DNA of 64,000 bases, taken from Raphanus sativus (taxonomy: Eukaryota > Streptophyta > Magnoliopsida > Brassicales > Brassicaceae). Positions 46,020-58,204 of the stretch are shown one piece after another; the first letter of the stretch is position 1; every line of letters starts with the position of its first letter. Under the pieces are notes generated by a model. It saw only the letters and a program-made list of their open reading frames with translations, ran no database searches and was not told where the DNA came from. The DNA lies in contig NC_079513.1 of NCBI RefSeq assembly GCF_000801105.2, forward strand, positions 27,697,640 through 27,761,639. The letters run 5' to 3'. The position numbers and the translations under genes were made by a program.

Positions 46020-47661
46020 ACCAAATCGGTATACACTTATACATCATGTTTGAGTATGCTGACTTTTAGTTTTAAATAACTAAAAAATATTTAAACTGTG
46101 AATGGGTTTATAACTTTATATATTTGGCATATATAAAACTCATGATTAATTCGAACGTGTCATGTCGTGCGGATTCAAAGTAAATCTTTTTATCAAAAAT
46201 TCAATGTAAATCTTAACCAACAAGAATCATACAAAGATGCAATGGAATCTTAATTAATTAATTAATAAATAAGGCTAGTTCCTCTCATTATGGATCTTAA
46301 TGGATCAGGAAAATAAAATAAACCTATTGCAATTATATCACATATAGTAATATAAATACACCTAATAAATAATATAGGGAAATTGCATCCCATACACTAA
46401 ACTTTTGTCCTAATTAAGCCAATACCCTTAATCTCCATAAACACAAACTTATCACATCAAAAGCATTTTCTTAATTTATAATTTATAACTTATCACAAAC
46501 TTTTGTCCTTAAACCAATTCATTCAATAATATATTAACAAATACATGTTGAAATTTTTTTTGCATGTATAAACGTTACCTAATGCATGTACAGAAATTCT
46601 AAATTCTAAACACATGACATGTCTCTAGTTTCTTTCTTTAGCAGTACACCATATAAATTCTAACCAATCTCTAAGTTTAGATTAAAAGCCTTGGTCTGAA
46701 ATTTGAGTCCTTTTAAAAATACCTAAATTTTATATGATCTTCTTATTAATCAAATTATTTATTACAAACAAAATAATATTCTCTCCATATCAATTTAAAT
46801 GGTGTTTAACTGTTTTTATTTTGTTCAAAATAAATGATATTGTCAATATTCTAGATAAATTTAATGTCATTCAAAATTTGTGACCAATTACAAAATATAA
46901 TATCTTTTTTTTGGTTGAATTATTTTTTTTAATCCTACTTTTATATAATCAAGATAAATTACATAAATTTTTGTGTTTTCTTATTTTTTGTGAGAAACTT
47001 TAAAACCCACTATTGTGCATGTTACTGCTTGATTGTTTTCCGAACATATGCATGTTACTACTTAAACATATATGCTGGATAATCTATTCGCGTTAGTAAA
47101 ATTTGATTGATCTTTTTACATTTTTCTTTCTAAAAGTAGTACATAATATAGCATATATATTGTGTATACGTTTAAATGGCTAAGTTCAAGAAAGAACTAT
47201 ACCAAGTTATAAATTTTCTATTTACTAAATTTACAAAGAAGGTTTCAGTACTACATTGTTTTTTTTAACTATTTCACTACATTGTTGTTAGACTATTGGT
47301 GTCAAAAAGAATATTTATCTTAACGATCAAACTGAAGTATAAAGTACAAAATTATAAACTAAGTTTCAGAATCGTGTAAATTTGATTAGTATAATATTTT
47401 GGTTGGAAGGTGGTATAGTTTTTTCTCTCAAAAGCAGTAAATGAAAAGAAAGTAGTGTGGTTTCTACTTTCATGTCTTATCTTTCTAATTATATATTAAG
47501 AGATATACACATATATAAAAGAAAAGCATGTACGTAAAGACAGAAGCACATATATACAAGAAACCTACAACTCCACTTCTCTAAGAAGATTTGTCCAGGC
47601 ACACGACAAAACACAAAAACAAAAGCCTCAAGAACAAATCAATTTAATATTTTTTTTAAAA
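46020..47661. other. AT-rich region with the SIM promoter
   Basis: No gene is visible. A TATA-like CATATATAAAAG at about 47510-47521 and a 5' leader precede the SIM start codon at 47662. Repeated TTTTGTCCT and ACAAACTTATCAC strings occur near 46390-46520 without a clear element structure. Confidence 0.4.
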
Positions 47662-48060
47662 ATGGATCTTGATTTAATACAAGATCTGCCCATGCTCAAG
47701 TTCCCATCATCCATCAAGATCCCATCCAACAACACCAACATAGATGATGACGGCTGCGGCGGCTGCACCACTCCTACTTCCACCGACCACAAGATTCCTC
47801 CCTCCACCGCCACTACTCCTCCTCCTCCGCCTCAGAAACGGCGCCCACCTCCGTCGCCATCGTCTCTCATCAGATCTTGCAAGAGGAAGCTTTTGACGCC
47901 ATCAAAAGTTGAGATCATCGTCAACAAAGAGGAGATTGAACGCTTCTTCTCCTCTGTTTACAATCACTCAGCGACGTCATCCCCCACACCAACCACCGCC
48001 AAGACGGCTCTCGCGGTGGTTAGGCGACGGAGAAGTTTCCGTTCTTGTTCTCGAAGATGA
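47662..48060 (+). CDS. SIM: SIAMESE cyclin-dependent kinase inhibitor
   Basis: An intronless 132-codon frame starts MDLDLIQDLPMLKFPSSIKI. The plant SIM/SMR family hallmarks are in order: the N-terminal DLIQDLP motif, CTTPTS...DHKIPP (35-46, possible phospho sites), a proline run, and the cyclin/CDK-contact motif EEIERFFSSVY (90-100). The basic C-terminus RRRRSFRSCSRR completes it. SIAMESE inhibits CDK complexes (CDKA and CDKB1 with cyclins), stops mitosis and drives endoreduplication, classically in trichomes. It acts in the nucleus. Position between the glycosyltransferase relic and BTR1 agrees with AT5G04470. Length is close to Arabidopsis SIM (about 127). All motifs are intact. Confidence 0.96.
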   Translation: MDLDLIQDLPMLKFPSSIKIPSNNTNIDDDGCGGCTTPTSTDHKIPPSTATTPPPPPQKRRPPPSPSSLIRSCKRKLLTPSKVEIIVNKEEIERFFSSVYNHSATSSPTPTTAKTALAVVRRRRSFRSCSRR

Positions 48061-48069
48061 TCAATAATT

Positions 48070-51000
48070 GGAGTTAACCACAATAATGTTAAAGGTTCCT
48101 TCATTTCGATAACTTTTTTATTTATTTTAATGTAACGATTCTCAACTTTACACGTCGACCTACTCTATAAATATACATGTGCTATCGATCGTTGGAATCT
48201 TTCTTTTCTCACTAGCTTCATGAATTATGTAAATGCTCAATAATCTATATTCACTAATTCACTGACTCAGTAGGTACTGCATATCATCTTTTAGTAAAAA
48301 ATCTTATATCGACTCGTAAAACATTTCAGAAGAAAAAGCCAAAATTAAAATATTTCGACTGAAAATGAACAGTGGAAGCCCATAACATTTACGTTTTGCT
48401 CGGTGGTAGATGCACTTTCGTAAGATGGATGTGGAATAAATGTAACATATGTTACGATGGCAATTAATTAAATATAAGTAGCAGTTTCAAAATAACCATT
48501 GACGTGAGAGATATGATATCACGATAAAAAGAGTGAAAATGAGTTGCCTTTGCAAGCAATTATTTTTGTCGGCCACGATAGGTTTTATATAATATGTGTT
48601 ACCATGGTGTGCATCATAATGCCCCACCCGATGATCCGATCTAGTTAACATCACATTTTGATGATAGTAAAAGTTAAAATGAAATCATCATCGTAAAGTT
48701 TATCTAAAATTCGAATTGTTACTGAGAATTCTGAACACATGGTTAGTTTTTTTTAAAAGGTAAAAAGGTTTAGGATTCTGTAATGGCGTTTTACGTGTGA
48801 ATTGGTAGGATGGGATGTGTAATGGTTGCGTGTCTTACGTGCCCTTGTGAAAGACGCCACGAGAAAAAGATAATGATGCCTTGATCCAACTATTTTAAAT
48901 TATTTTTTTCTTTATAAAGGATAGACTGTTGCTTATTTTGCAAGCTAATTAAAGTAGCTATTGTAATCGAGTAAAGTTGATCGAAATTCATGTTGATCTC
49001 TGACATTTTTTGAGCCGGCAGGTAGAGCGATAAATACGGCTTTGGGATCTGTAAATTAATGTTGTTTGTGGATGACGTCTCATAGAAAAATTAATCTAAA
49101 ATTCACTAGGAGTGCCCATCCGTAACGTACTCGGAAAATCGTATAGATCGATACTTCATAGACCTCAATAGTTGTATATGATTAATGTATTTCTTTTGTA
49201 AATCTGGACAAGTGGACATAATGAACATTTTGTTTGATAGATCAGAGTTAATCTGAAAGAGTCATTAAGACGCTACTAAATCAACGCATATGCTTAGAAA
49301 TTTAATTTTGTTAATTTATAAGTGTCATTCTTATACAAAATTTACCAACAGCGAACTGGTCTAGTGGTTTAGTGTTTGGAATTATTTCTGCTGTCGATTT
49401 ATGTTGGAAGGTATACTTCGGTATAGCGCTGGCTTATTCCTAGAGTGTTTGAGAGTTTTATTAAAGGTTTTTTAGATTAACTTACACATAACTCGGAAAA
49501 CTCGTGAAATGTTGCAAATCATCTTCTCCGCTTATGAATTAATATTGTGAGAGAAGTGATTTGAACTGCATGTTATTCTGACTATACGTAATGTATGAGT
49601 TCGTGATATTTGAATATGTAGAGGGTCGAGCTATAGTCGTATAAACATTGCCAATATTTACTATTTTACTACTTACTACATATTATTGAAAAATTTGATC
49701 TTTAACAATGGGATGCGTCAATTAAGTATGAGATTAAACAAAAGAGGTTAAACAATACTATAATATAGTTCACACTGTAGATTCACTTTTCCTATTTGAG
49801 ATCTTGTGAATGCGATGTAAACAAAGGTGGATAAGCACGATGATGATTGATGAAAAACATAAGAGTATTAATTTCTACGATCCTTGTTAATTATGTTTGA
49901 TCAGGTTTATTTTATTAGATCGTGCGTGAAAGTACCTACAATAAAATGTAGTACTTTATATAACACGCCGTAAGAATCAACAATGATGATTATTCCAGCA
50001 CATGACATCAAATATTATTCGATACTATTATCAAAATCAACAGGTAATTTAAAAAATGTTGGCTAGTGGGGTACAATAATTAGCCGGGTTTGTTTGGTAC
50101 AGTATCACCATCATGAAGTCTGCAAAACTTTCTATCATATTATATACGAACGTCACCAGAATTTACAGATGACTGATCTATATGCAGTTATCTTTCTTTT
50201 TTTTGGTTACTACTGAAATATAGTTACATTATTAAGTTTTGTGAATATATACGATGGATGCGTAATTAAATAGCTTATAAAATTAGGTTACAGGGTAGAG
50301 GTGAAATAAATGGATTAGACCAAACATTTTTAATGACATTGAAATAGAAAGTATTGAATGGTACTGTGGCCAAAGATAGGAGCCATGCCTACACATTTAA
50401 ACAAGGTAATGATCTCACCTTTCACCACATTAGTTGTTTTTACCATTAAGAAGATTAACTGCTTTTATCTTCAAAAAAAAAAGATTAACTGCTTTGATGC
50501 TTTTACTATTTGGTTTTTTCTCGAACTGTATCAGTTTCATATGAGTTTGCGGTAAAAAAAGTGATCCATCTCGTCAAAAGCTCTACTTAGTTCATGACTG
50601 CTTCGCTTATCCTAAGATTTGATCACTGGAATGAAAGAAAATAACCATGTACAGTCTAGTCTAATTCAACCTATATACAAGATTTAACTTACACATTTAG
50701 CAAATAAATCTAATGTCGAGGGGCTAGTCACTAAACCGGCTAAGCCAGGAAAACCAGATGGTTTAGCTGAAATTTTGTTCTTGAATCAGCTAAAGATATA
50801 CTTTGGGCTAAGTAAGATGCGGCCCATTTTTGAGTCAGGTCAGAATCAGATATTTAAGGGTTTTACAGGTTTTGTTCTTGGATTTGGGCCGATGGGCTGA
50901 TTAATAACATCCATAAGTAAAGTAGAAGAAACAAACATTCTATTGAAAAAACACTGGTTCCAAAGGATTCAAATTCGTTTGTGGTCATTTTACTGAATTA

Positions 51001-52100
51001 TACTCAAATTTAACATATATGAAAATAACCAAGAATTTGCTGCTCTACAGATACGAACTTGAGAAGGCACGGGTTCTCTGAACCAGGTAAGGTCCACTTT
51101 GCTCTACTATCATATCTCGCCAGTCCCAAGAGGTTGTCTTGAAGTGTCTCTCGAAGCCCATGCTCGACAAGTTAAAGAGCATGTCAAGCTTAATGTTTGG
51201 GTGATTTTAGCAAAACATGATGAGAACTTTGATTTGGTTGGTCTTATCCAAATTATAATTTATGATGAGAAAAAAGTATGATTTATATATTAAAGAAAAA
51301 CAACCAATGAATTAATCTGCATAGCATAAGTCGTGAGGGAAACACTGGTTGCCACTTCCCATTATTGTCGGACTAAACACTAAAATCACATTCTAACTAA
51401 TACTCTACTACTTTACATTCATTAGTTGACCAATCCAAATAATAGAGACATGCATTACCATTAACGGTATCTAACTATTTATCATCGGCTTTACTCTGCT
51501 GTGTTGTATAGTTTAAAATTCTAATAAATGATAATCACTAACCTTTTTTATAGTCAATGTGTGTAATCAAATCAACTAACAAACTATGAAAAGTTCAAAG
51601 GAAAAGGTTTAGTGTATGCATAAAAAAAATCAATGTATTTTAATCATTAGATTTGAAAAGAGAAAATCACCTAATTGCTACTTATTTTATACTAATATGT
51701 TTAACTCTCACAGACAGCTATTTGTCATCGTAATTTAATGAAAGTTGAGTTGATTTAATATTTTTTTAAAGATTTTTTACTATAAAATAAGATTTAAAAT
51801 AAAAAAGGAAAAAAATTAATAGAAAAAGCAAGTGGATAGAAATAAGACATAATCAAAAAACTAGACAAAAGAGCCAAACTTCATTCACTTGACAAAATCG
51901 CTCGGCGACAAAGACGAGGAATCCAGCAAGGATCTAGAAACCGCATACCGAGACTAGATTCAGAAACCACAGGCTTGAAAGTGTCGCTGACGCAAGGAGG
52001 AGATTCGAATTGCGTTTGAGAACAGAGGTAATAATTAACTGTTTGTAATTTTTTGCTTCTCTCAATCTCAGATTCCATTTCTCCTTCGTTTTGTTTCGTT
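48070..52100. other. Long gene-poor intergenic region between SIM and BTR1
   Basis: About 4 kb of AT-rich DNA without a complete gene. Two items stand out. A tRNA box-A-like TGGTCTAGTGG lies at about 49357-49367 and may mark a decayed SINE. A more coding-like stretch lies at about 51100-51275 (VPRGCLEVSLEAHARQVKEH in frame) and may be a gene fragment. Genes recalled from this interval in Arabidopsis (AT5G04440-AT5G04460) were not found. Confidence 0.45.
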
Positions 52101-52148
52101 TGTATTGGTAAATGTCAGATTGCTTGATTCGGATTCTTCTTAATCTTC

Positions 52149-52163
52149 TGCAGCAGCAGCAGC
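52149..52163 (+). repeat. Short CAG repeat in the BTR1 5' leader
   Basis: Four to five tandem CAG units lie directly upstream of the BTR1 start codon. They also provide several possible splice acceptors (CAGCAGCAG) for a leader intron. Confidence 0.7.
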
Positions 52164-52170
52164 ATTGGCG

Positions 52171-54411
52171 ATGGAGTCCACCGAGTCATATGCCCCTCCT
52201 CCTGAAGAGCTCACCAAGCCATCCCCTGAACCTTCCGAAGATGGTATTATTCCCCCCGATCCGATCTGCTCCTTTTTTTTTTTTAAAACAAATTATAATT
52301 GCATTTTCGTCGACTCTAACTCAAATGTTTATACTCACCTTCTTGAATCGGATCCTGTTTTAAGTATTTTGAGATATTATAATGTTTTTTTTTTTCAGAC
52401 TCTGGTGAGAAGCCAACACACATTCGTTTCCTTGTATCCAATGCGGCGGCTGGCTCCGTCATTGGGAAAGGAGGCTCCACCATCACTGAGTTTCAGGCCA
52501 AGTCCGGTGCGCGGATCCAGCTCTCTCGTAACCAGGAGTTTTTCCCTGGGACGACCGATAGGATTATCATGATATCTGGCTCTATCAAAGAAGTTGTCAA
52601 TGGACTTGAACTTATCCTTGATAAATTGCACAGCGAGGTAATAACTGCTTTTTAACTAATGTATAGTATGTAATATGGTATTACGAGAGCAGTTTTTTGA
52701 CTTTTGTTGTTTGTTTGAATGTTCAGCTTCATGCTGAAGAGGGTAGTGATGTTGAGCCTAGGAGACGACTAAGACTTGTGGTTCCTAACAGTTCTTGTGG
52801 AGGCATAATTGGGAAAGGAGGGGCCACCATTAAGTAAGTTTTTCTTTTTTTTGTTCTGAAATTTTCGCAGAAGATACTATGAGGTTGTCTGAGCCTGTTT
52901 CCCTTATCACCAACTTACATCTATAATGGGTATCTGGTCATGTTCTTGCATTGTTTCCATGTTCAATATTCTCGGATTCATATTAGGAGAGGAAATTATT
53001 TTTCCTGAATGCATACATTAAAAAAGAAAGACCCTGTAAAGGGTCCAAAGAGGTTTCTGGATATTAGATATGACTCAGTTTGAAGTATTATTAGTGTTAG
53101 TCAGGGATATATCTAATAGTTCTAGAATATGCCGTTGTATTTTTGCTTTGCCGTTAGGAATATTGACTTCAGTAGTACTGCTGTCACCAACCGTTAAAAG
53201 ACATTTATTTCTTTTTGACACCAGGTCATTCATTGAGGAATCTAAAGCTGGTATTAAGATATCCCCTCTGGATAATACCTTCTATGGGTTGAGTGATAGG
53301 CTAGTGACGTTATCTGGAACCTTCGAGGAGCAGATGCGGGCTATTGATTTGATTTTGGCTAAGCTTACCGAGGATGATCATTACTCCCAGAATGTGCATT
53401 CCCCATATTCATATGCAGGTATATCAACTCAGTATTACTTAGTTAAGTTAGGTTTGTTTGCTTTCCTCCTTGAAGTTTTTTTTGCTATCTTGTTTAGTCA
53501 CCACACATGACAGTTAAAGGTCATGTGGACAATCTTAGTGTGTTTGGTTAGAGTAAAATTTTCTAGCGAGTTTTAGATTATTATATGTCAACTAAGATAG
53601 TAATGGGTTTAGTATCTTTCATCTCACATGGAATTTCTTGCTATTCTGGGAATTGTTATATGGTGCTTGTCCATTGTTGAGCTTATTTCTATTGTAAGTT
53701 CCTTTGAAATCGGCATTTTAGGTCTTTCCTACTCTGGTTTTCATGGTCATCCATATGCGTATGTGCTTCCTTTTGCAACAGCCGGATACAATTCAGCTAA
53801 CTATGCACACAACGGTTCTGGAGGCAGGTATCAAAACCACCAAAAGGTTAGTCTCTTTGCACCATATTCCACCCTGTCTATGGATGAGTCTCTATCCGTA
53901 TCACTGCTATGGATAGTGTGGTGTGTAATTTTGCATATGTATGAATGAATAATTTTTGCATGATATATGTTCCACCCTGTTCATGTAAATGCACTCAGAG
54001 ATGATTTCTTTTGGATTATTATCATTTATTTAAGCTGTGTTTTGGTAAACATTCCAGGAAGAGGCTGGTAGGACGGTGACAATTGGTGTGTCGGATGAGC
54101 ATATAGGATTGGTGCTTGGTCGTGGAGGAAGAAACATCATGGAAATCACTCAGATGACAGGTGCCCGAGTAAAAATATCAGACCGAGGCGATTTCATGTC
54201 TGGAACCACTGATAGGTAAAAGCTAACATTATTGTGGAGAGTAATAACCGAACATTGTATTAAATACCTCTCAAGACATGTCTAAACTTTGTAACTGGGC
54301 AAAAAAATGGACAGGAAAGTGAGTATCACAGGATCACAGAGAGCAATTCAGCAAGCTGAGACGATGATAAAACAGAAAGTTGATTCAGCCTCTGAGAGAG
54401 ACACCGAATAA
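52171..54411 (+). CDS. BTR1: KH-domain RNA-binding protein BTR1 (NOVA-like)
   Basis: Seven exons, 52171-52243, 52399-52637, 52727-52833, 53225-53418, 53722-53846, 54058-54215 and 54315-54411, join in frame to 330 residues starting [20 protein letters not shown]. Three KH domains are visible with intact GxxG loops: [12 protein letters not shown] (45-56), [12 protein letters not shown] (131-142) and [12 protein letters not shown] (265-276). A Gly/Tyr/Ser linker separates KH2 and KH3. The fold binds short single-stranded RNA motifs. The Arabidopsis orthologue AT5G04430 binds tomato mosaic virus genomic RNA and limits its multiplication. The start at 52171 is used because the codon before it in frame is TTG. 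A CAG repeat lies just upstream of the ATG. Confidence 0.94.
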
Positions 54412-54419
54412 AAGCACCC

Positions 54420-55240
54420 ACCGATGGAGCTGTCCATCGTGGTTCCTTATCTTTGGTCATTTGTTGAGGCTTAAGCTTTGAGAATGGGATCACAAAATCA
54501 TCTTGAAGTGAGGCAGAGAGTTGTCTCTAGGAGAGCTTTGTTTCTTCTTGTTTCATTTTCTTTTGCATGTCTTTGACATAATACAATGTGTTCTTTTTTG
54601 TTCTTTCTCTTGGGAGAGAAGCAGGTTTGGATTTAGAAGTACTGTTTTCACTTTTGTTTTATTAATAACTTTATTGAAGTTTTGTTTCCCTTGAGTTCTT
54701 CCTGTCTGTAACAATGAACACACCCCAACCATTACACTGCATTTGATTCTTTCATAACTTTTCATATTTTCCAAAGGACCCCGATCTTCTAATATCTTAT
54801 ACAAATAAGCTTTTGATATTTGCCGAAGCACATTGTAAAGTTTTTATAATTACTGAAAGCCCCAGGAACTTTTAATATTAGCGGAAATGCCCCCAAATTA
54901 TCATAAACATGGGAGATTCAACATCACTTCCCACATTTCTTCACCATTCTCCGGCTCCGATACCACTCGCTTTCTCCGGCGGCTCTGTCAATAGCCGCCA
55001 TTCCGGTTGCTGACTTCATGTTCGTCTTGATCCTTCACTTTATTTCCCCTTTATCTCTTAATTGGCGTTCCAGATCTCCTTGTGATCGCAATGGTCCCCC
55101 CACTAGTCTCTGATTTAGCATCTGCTTAGATTTTAGATTTCTTTGTTTATTTCCGATATCAATTTGTTGAAATCAGATGAGATCGAAGCTCTTATCTCAT
55201 AACTCGTTCTACAAAATTGGCAGACTGAGAGCTGTGTGAC
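54420..55240. other. BTR1 3'-UTR and kelch-gene promoter
   Basis: No coding gene is visible. The first few hundred bases are probably the BTR1 3'-UTR. The rest, with a pyrimidine-rich leader (TCTCCGGC...), is the promoter and leader of the downstream gene, which is in the same orientation. Confidence 0.5.
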
Positions 55241-55247
55241 GGTGGCA

Positions 55248-57780
55248 ATGGAAGAGATGAGGAAAGAGATAGACGTCGGCGATTGGCATTCGAATCTCGC
55301 GTACGATGAGTGGACACCTCTCACTGTTGCTGCTGGCTCACGAGCATCAGCTCGCTACAAGGTGAATTTGATTGGTATACAAAGCATTTGATTCAATTGA
55401 GATTATTTTGTCTGTTGAATCGTTTCTTCTATGTTATGGAAAAAATGCAGCATGCGGCAGTGGTTGTTGATGAGAAGCTTTACATTGTCGGTGGAAGCCG
55501 TAACGGCCGATACTTATCTGATCTCCACGTACTGCTTACTTATTATCTCTTTTCTTTTTGTGTGTGTATGTATGTTTGTTTCATGGATCTGTGTTGATGA
55601 TTTTGTTTTTAACTCATTCAGGTGTTTGATCTTAGAAGTTTGACTTGGTCTTGTTTGAAACTTAAAACTGAAGTCGGTGATGGTATCCCTGCTATTTCAG
55701 ACCACCGCATGGTAAATAAAGACTATGAGTTTTTTTTTTTTTTTTTGCAAATCGTAGTTCAAATTTCAAAAAAAAAAAAATTGTGAAAAATCTTGGCAGA
55801 TTAAGTGGGGGAACAAGCTTCTTCTGATCGGTGGATACTCCAAGAATTCATCAGATAACATGTTAGGTTAGTCAAGTCAATATCCACCTTGCTCTCTGTT
55901 AGATGCTTATAGATGTGTGTTGATTTTTTCCTTACAGTGCGGTTCATTGATTTGGAAACGCATCTGTGTGGAGTCGTCGATGCCTCGGGGAATGTTCCGG
56001 TAAGGAAACAGTTATCTGAAATTGGTCCATACACATTTTATTGTTTCGGCTTAGCTATATTTATTCCTTTCTTGGTTTGTAATAGGTATCACGTGGTGGA
56101 CATTCCAGTACGCTGGTAGGATCCAAAGTTTATGTTTTTGGTGGGGAAGATAAGAAAAGGAAGCTGCTGAATGATCTGCATGTTCTTGATCTCGAGACCA
56201 TGACTTGGGATGTGGTTGAGACTTCGTAAGTTTAGATTTATGTTTTTACTGCAGTTATTTTGTAGCTAGTCTTACATCTCAAGTGTGTTCTTTTCTCGTT
56301 TGATTAGGCAGACACGCCCAGTTCCCAGATTTGACCACACAGCCGCTACACATTCCGATCGTTACCTCTTGATTTTTGGTGGTTGTTCTCACTCTATCTT
56401 CTTCAGTGATCTTCACATCCTCGACTTGCAAACTGTAAGCACATTTTTCTGGAATTTTCTTTAATCATGTTGTGATAATTTTATCTTACATACATCGCAG
56501 ATGGAGTGGTCACAGCCTCATGTTCAGGGAGATGTTGTAACTCCTCGGGCAGGACACGCAGGAATAACCATTGACGAAAACTGGTATATAGTTGGGGGCG
56601 GTGATAACAGTACCGGTAAAATGCAATCTCTGGTTCTAAAATTTTACGTCTCCTCTAGCTTGACATGCTTTTGCAGATTCAACTCTCCTCGGTGACTCTT
56701 TTTTTTTCCGCGTGCAGGTTGTTTAGAGACCCTTGTTCTAAATATGTCGAAGCTGGTTTGGTCTACATCAACCCATGTAGGAGCAAGGCATCCACTTGCT
56801 AGTGAGGTTGATAAACTAATCCGTAATTCAATTTCTTTCATGTCTGAGTTTCCTATGTATTGAGGTATTATTCAACTACAGGGTCTTAGTGTGTGCTCAG
56901 CATCAGTATTTGGAGAGAACATCTTAGTAGCCTTTGGCGGCTATAACGGCAAGTATAACAATGATGTAAGCCCATAGCAATTTTTTTTTTTGCCTTGGTG
57001 CTACGTCTTATCCATTATATTCGTCTCTCGTCTTCCTTTTTACACAGATATTCGTCATGAGACTAAAGCCAGGAGAATTATCCTCGCATCCCAAAATCTT
57101 CAAGTCACCAGCAGCCGCTGCAGCTGCAGCCTCTGTCACTGCTGCTTATGCCATAGCCAAGTCAGATAGCTCAGATTTTCCTCCACCACCACCTGCAAAC
57201 CCAACTCTCAACGGAACAGGAAACAGCTTCTCTGGGAGTGATATTAGAAACACAATCGATTCCATTAAAGAAGAGAAAAAAACTCTGGAGTCGTCTGTAG
57301 CAGAAACCCAAGTAGAAAACTCGAAGCTCAGGGAAAAGATAGATGAAGTTAATAGCACCCACGCTGAACTATCCCAAGTTCGTACCTCTTAACACTCTCA
57401 AGTTAATTGTTGTCCCTTTTTGTGTTAGATGACTGAGGTACCTCTTAACATTCTTTTCACGTTATCGCAGGAACTCCAATCTGTACAAGGTCAACTTATT
57501 TCAGAGCGGTCAAGATGCTTTAAACTCGAGGTATACAAGCTTCCTTCTACCTTCACAGTCTACTTACCTTTTGTCTCGCTTTTCCAAAACTCTCCAGCTT
57601 AGTTGCGGTTCTATCTCTAATGGAATGTCTCAGGCACAGATAGCAGAACTGCAGAAAGCATTGGAGTCAGGACAATCCATTGAAGCTGAAGTTGAGATGC
57701 TTAGAAAGCAGAAGTTAGCATCGGATGAAAGAGAGGAAGGGAACGTCAAAAGGCAAGGCTGGGGCTGGGGTGCTAGATAG
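55248..57780 (+). CDS. Kelch-repeat protein with C-terminal coiled coil (AT5G04420-like)
   Basis: Thirteen exons join in frame to 500 residues: 55248-55361, 55451-55528, 55622-55711, 55800-55866, 55938-55999, 56086-56225, 56308-56434, 56501-56615, 56718-56806, 56882-56965, 57048-57377, 57471-57530 and 57634-57780. Residues about 38-335 form kelch blades with repeated GG and following Y/W: KLYIVGGSRN, KLLLIGGYSK, KVYVFGGEDK, YLLIFGGCSH, WYIVGGGDNS and ILVAFGGYNG, a six-bladed propeller. An Ala/Pro-rich linker is followed by a coiled coil (about 390-485), SIKEEKKTLESSVAETQVEN onward. It resembles the kelch half of acyl-CoA-binding proteins ACBP4/5 but has no ACB domain. Its partner is unknown. 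Confidence 0.91.
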
Positions 57781-57784
57781 AGAA

Positions 57785-58200
57785 TCCCAAACAATACGTT
57801 ACGTACATGCGAAGAAGCTCAATGTTCGCTTCCAGCAGAGACATAGTCGATTATTGTTTTTTATAATACTACTTTTGAGAGTGAGAAACAGCGTGGGGAT
57901 ACACAAGTTCCTTTTTATTTATTACAAAGATTCAGAATCAATATTTGTTAAGAATGTCTACATTTTTCTGATAATTCAAGTTTGAAACGTTTAAAGATAA
58001 TGTTTCCTACATAATTAAGGATCACTGATAACTGTCATAACAGAATTAAGAAGTTGTGTTCTTATTTCTGGAAGAAATAGCCATAGCCAGAAACTGTAAT
58101 GAGAGTTCAAACTACATGAAAGATAAAATATTGAGGCAGCAAAGCACTGCCAAAGTAAAGCCTATATATAAGTTGGAGAGGTACAAACACCGAAGATGAT
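57785..58200. other. Convergent 3' ends of the kelch gene and NAC078
   Basis: A gap of 424 bp separates two convergent stop codons (57780 and 58205). It must hold both polyadenylation regions. No other feature was recognised. Confidence 0.6.
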
Positions 58201-58204
58201 GCTA

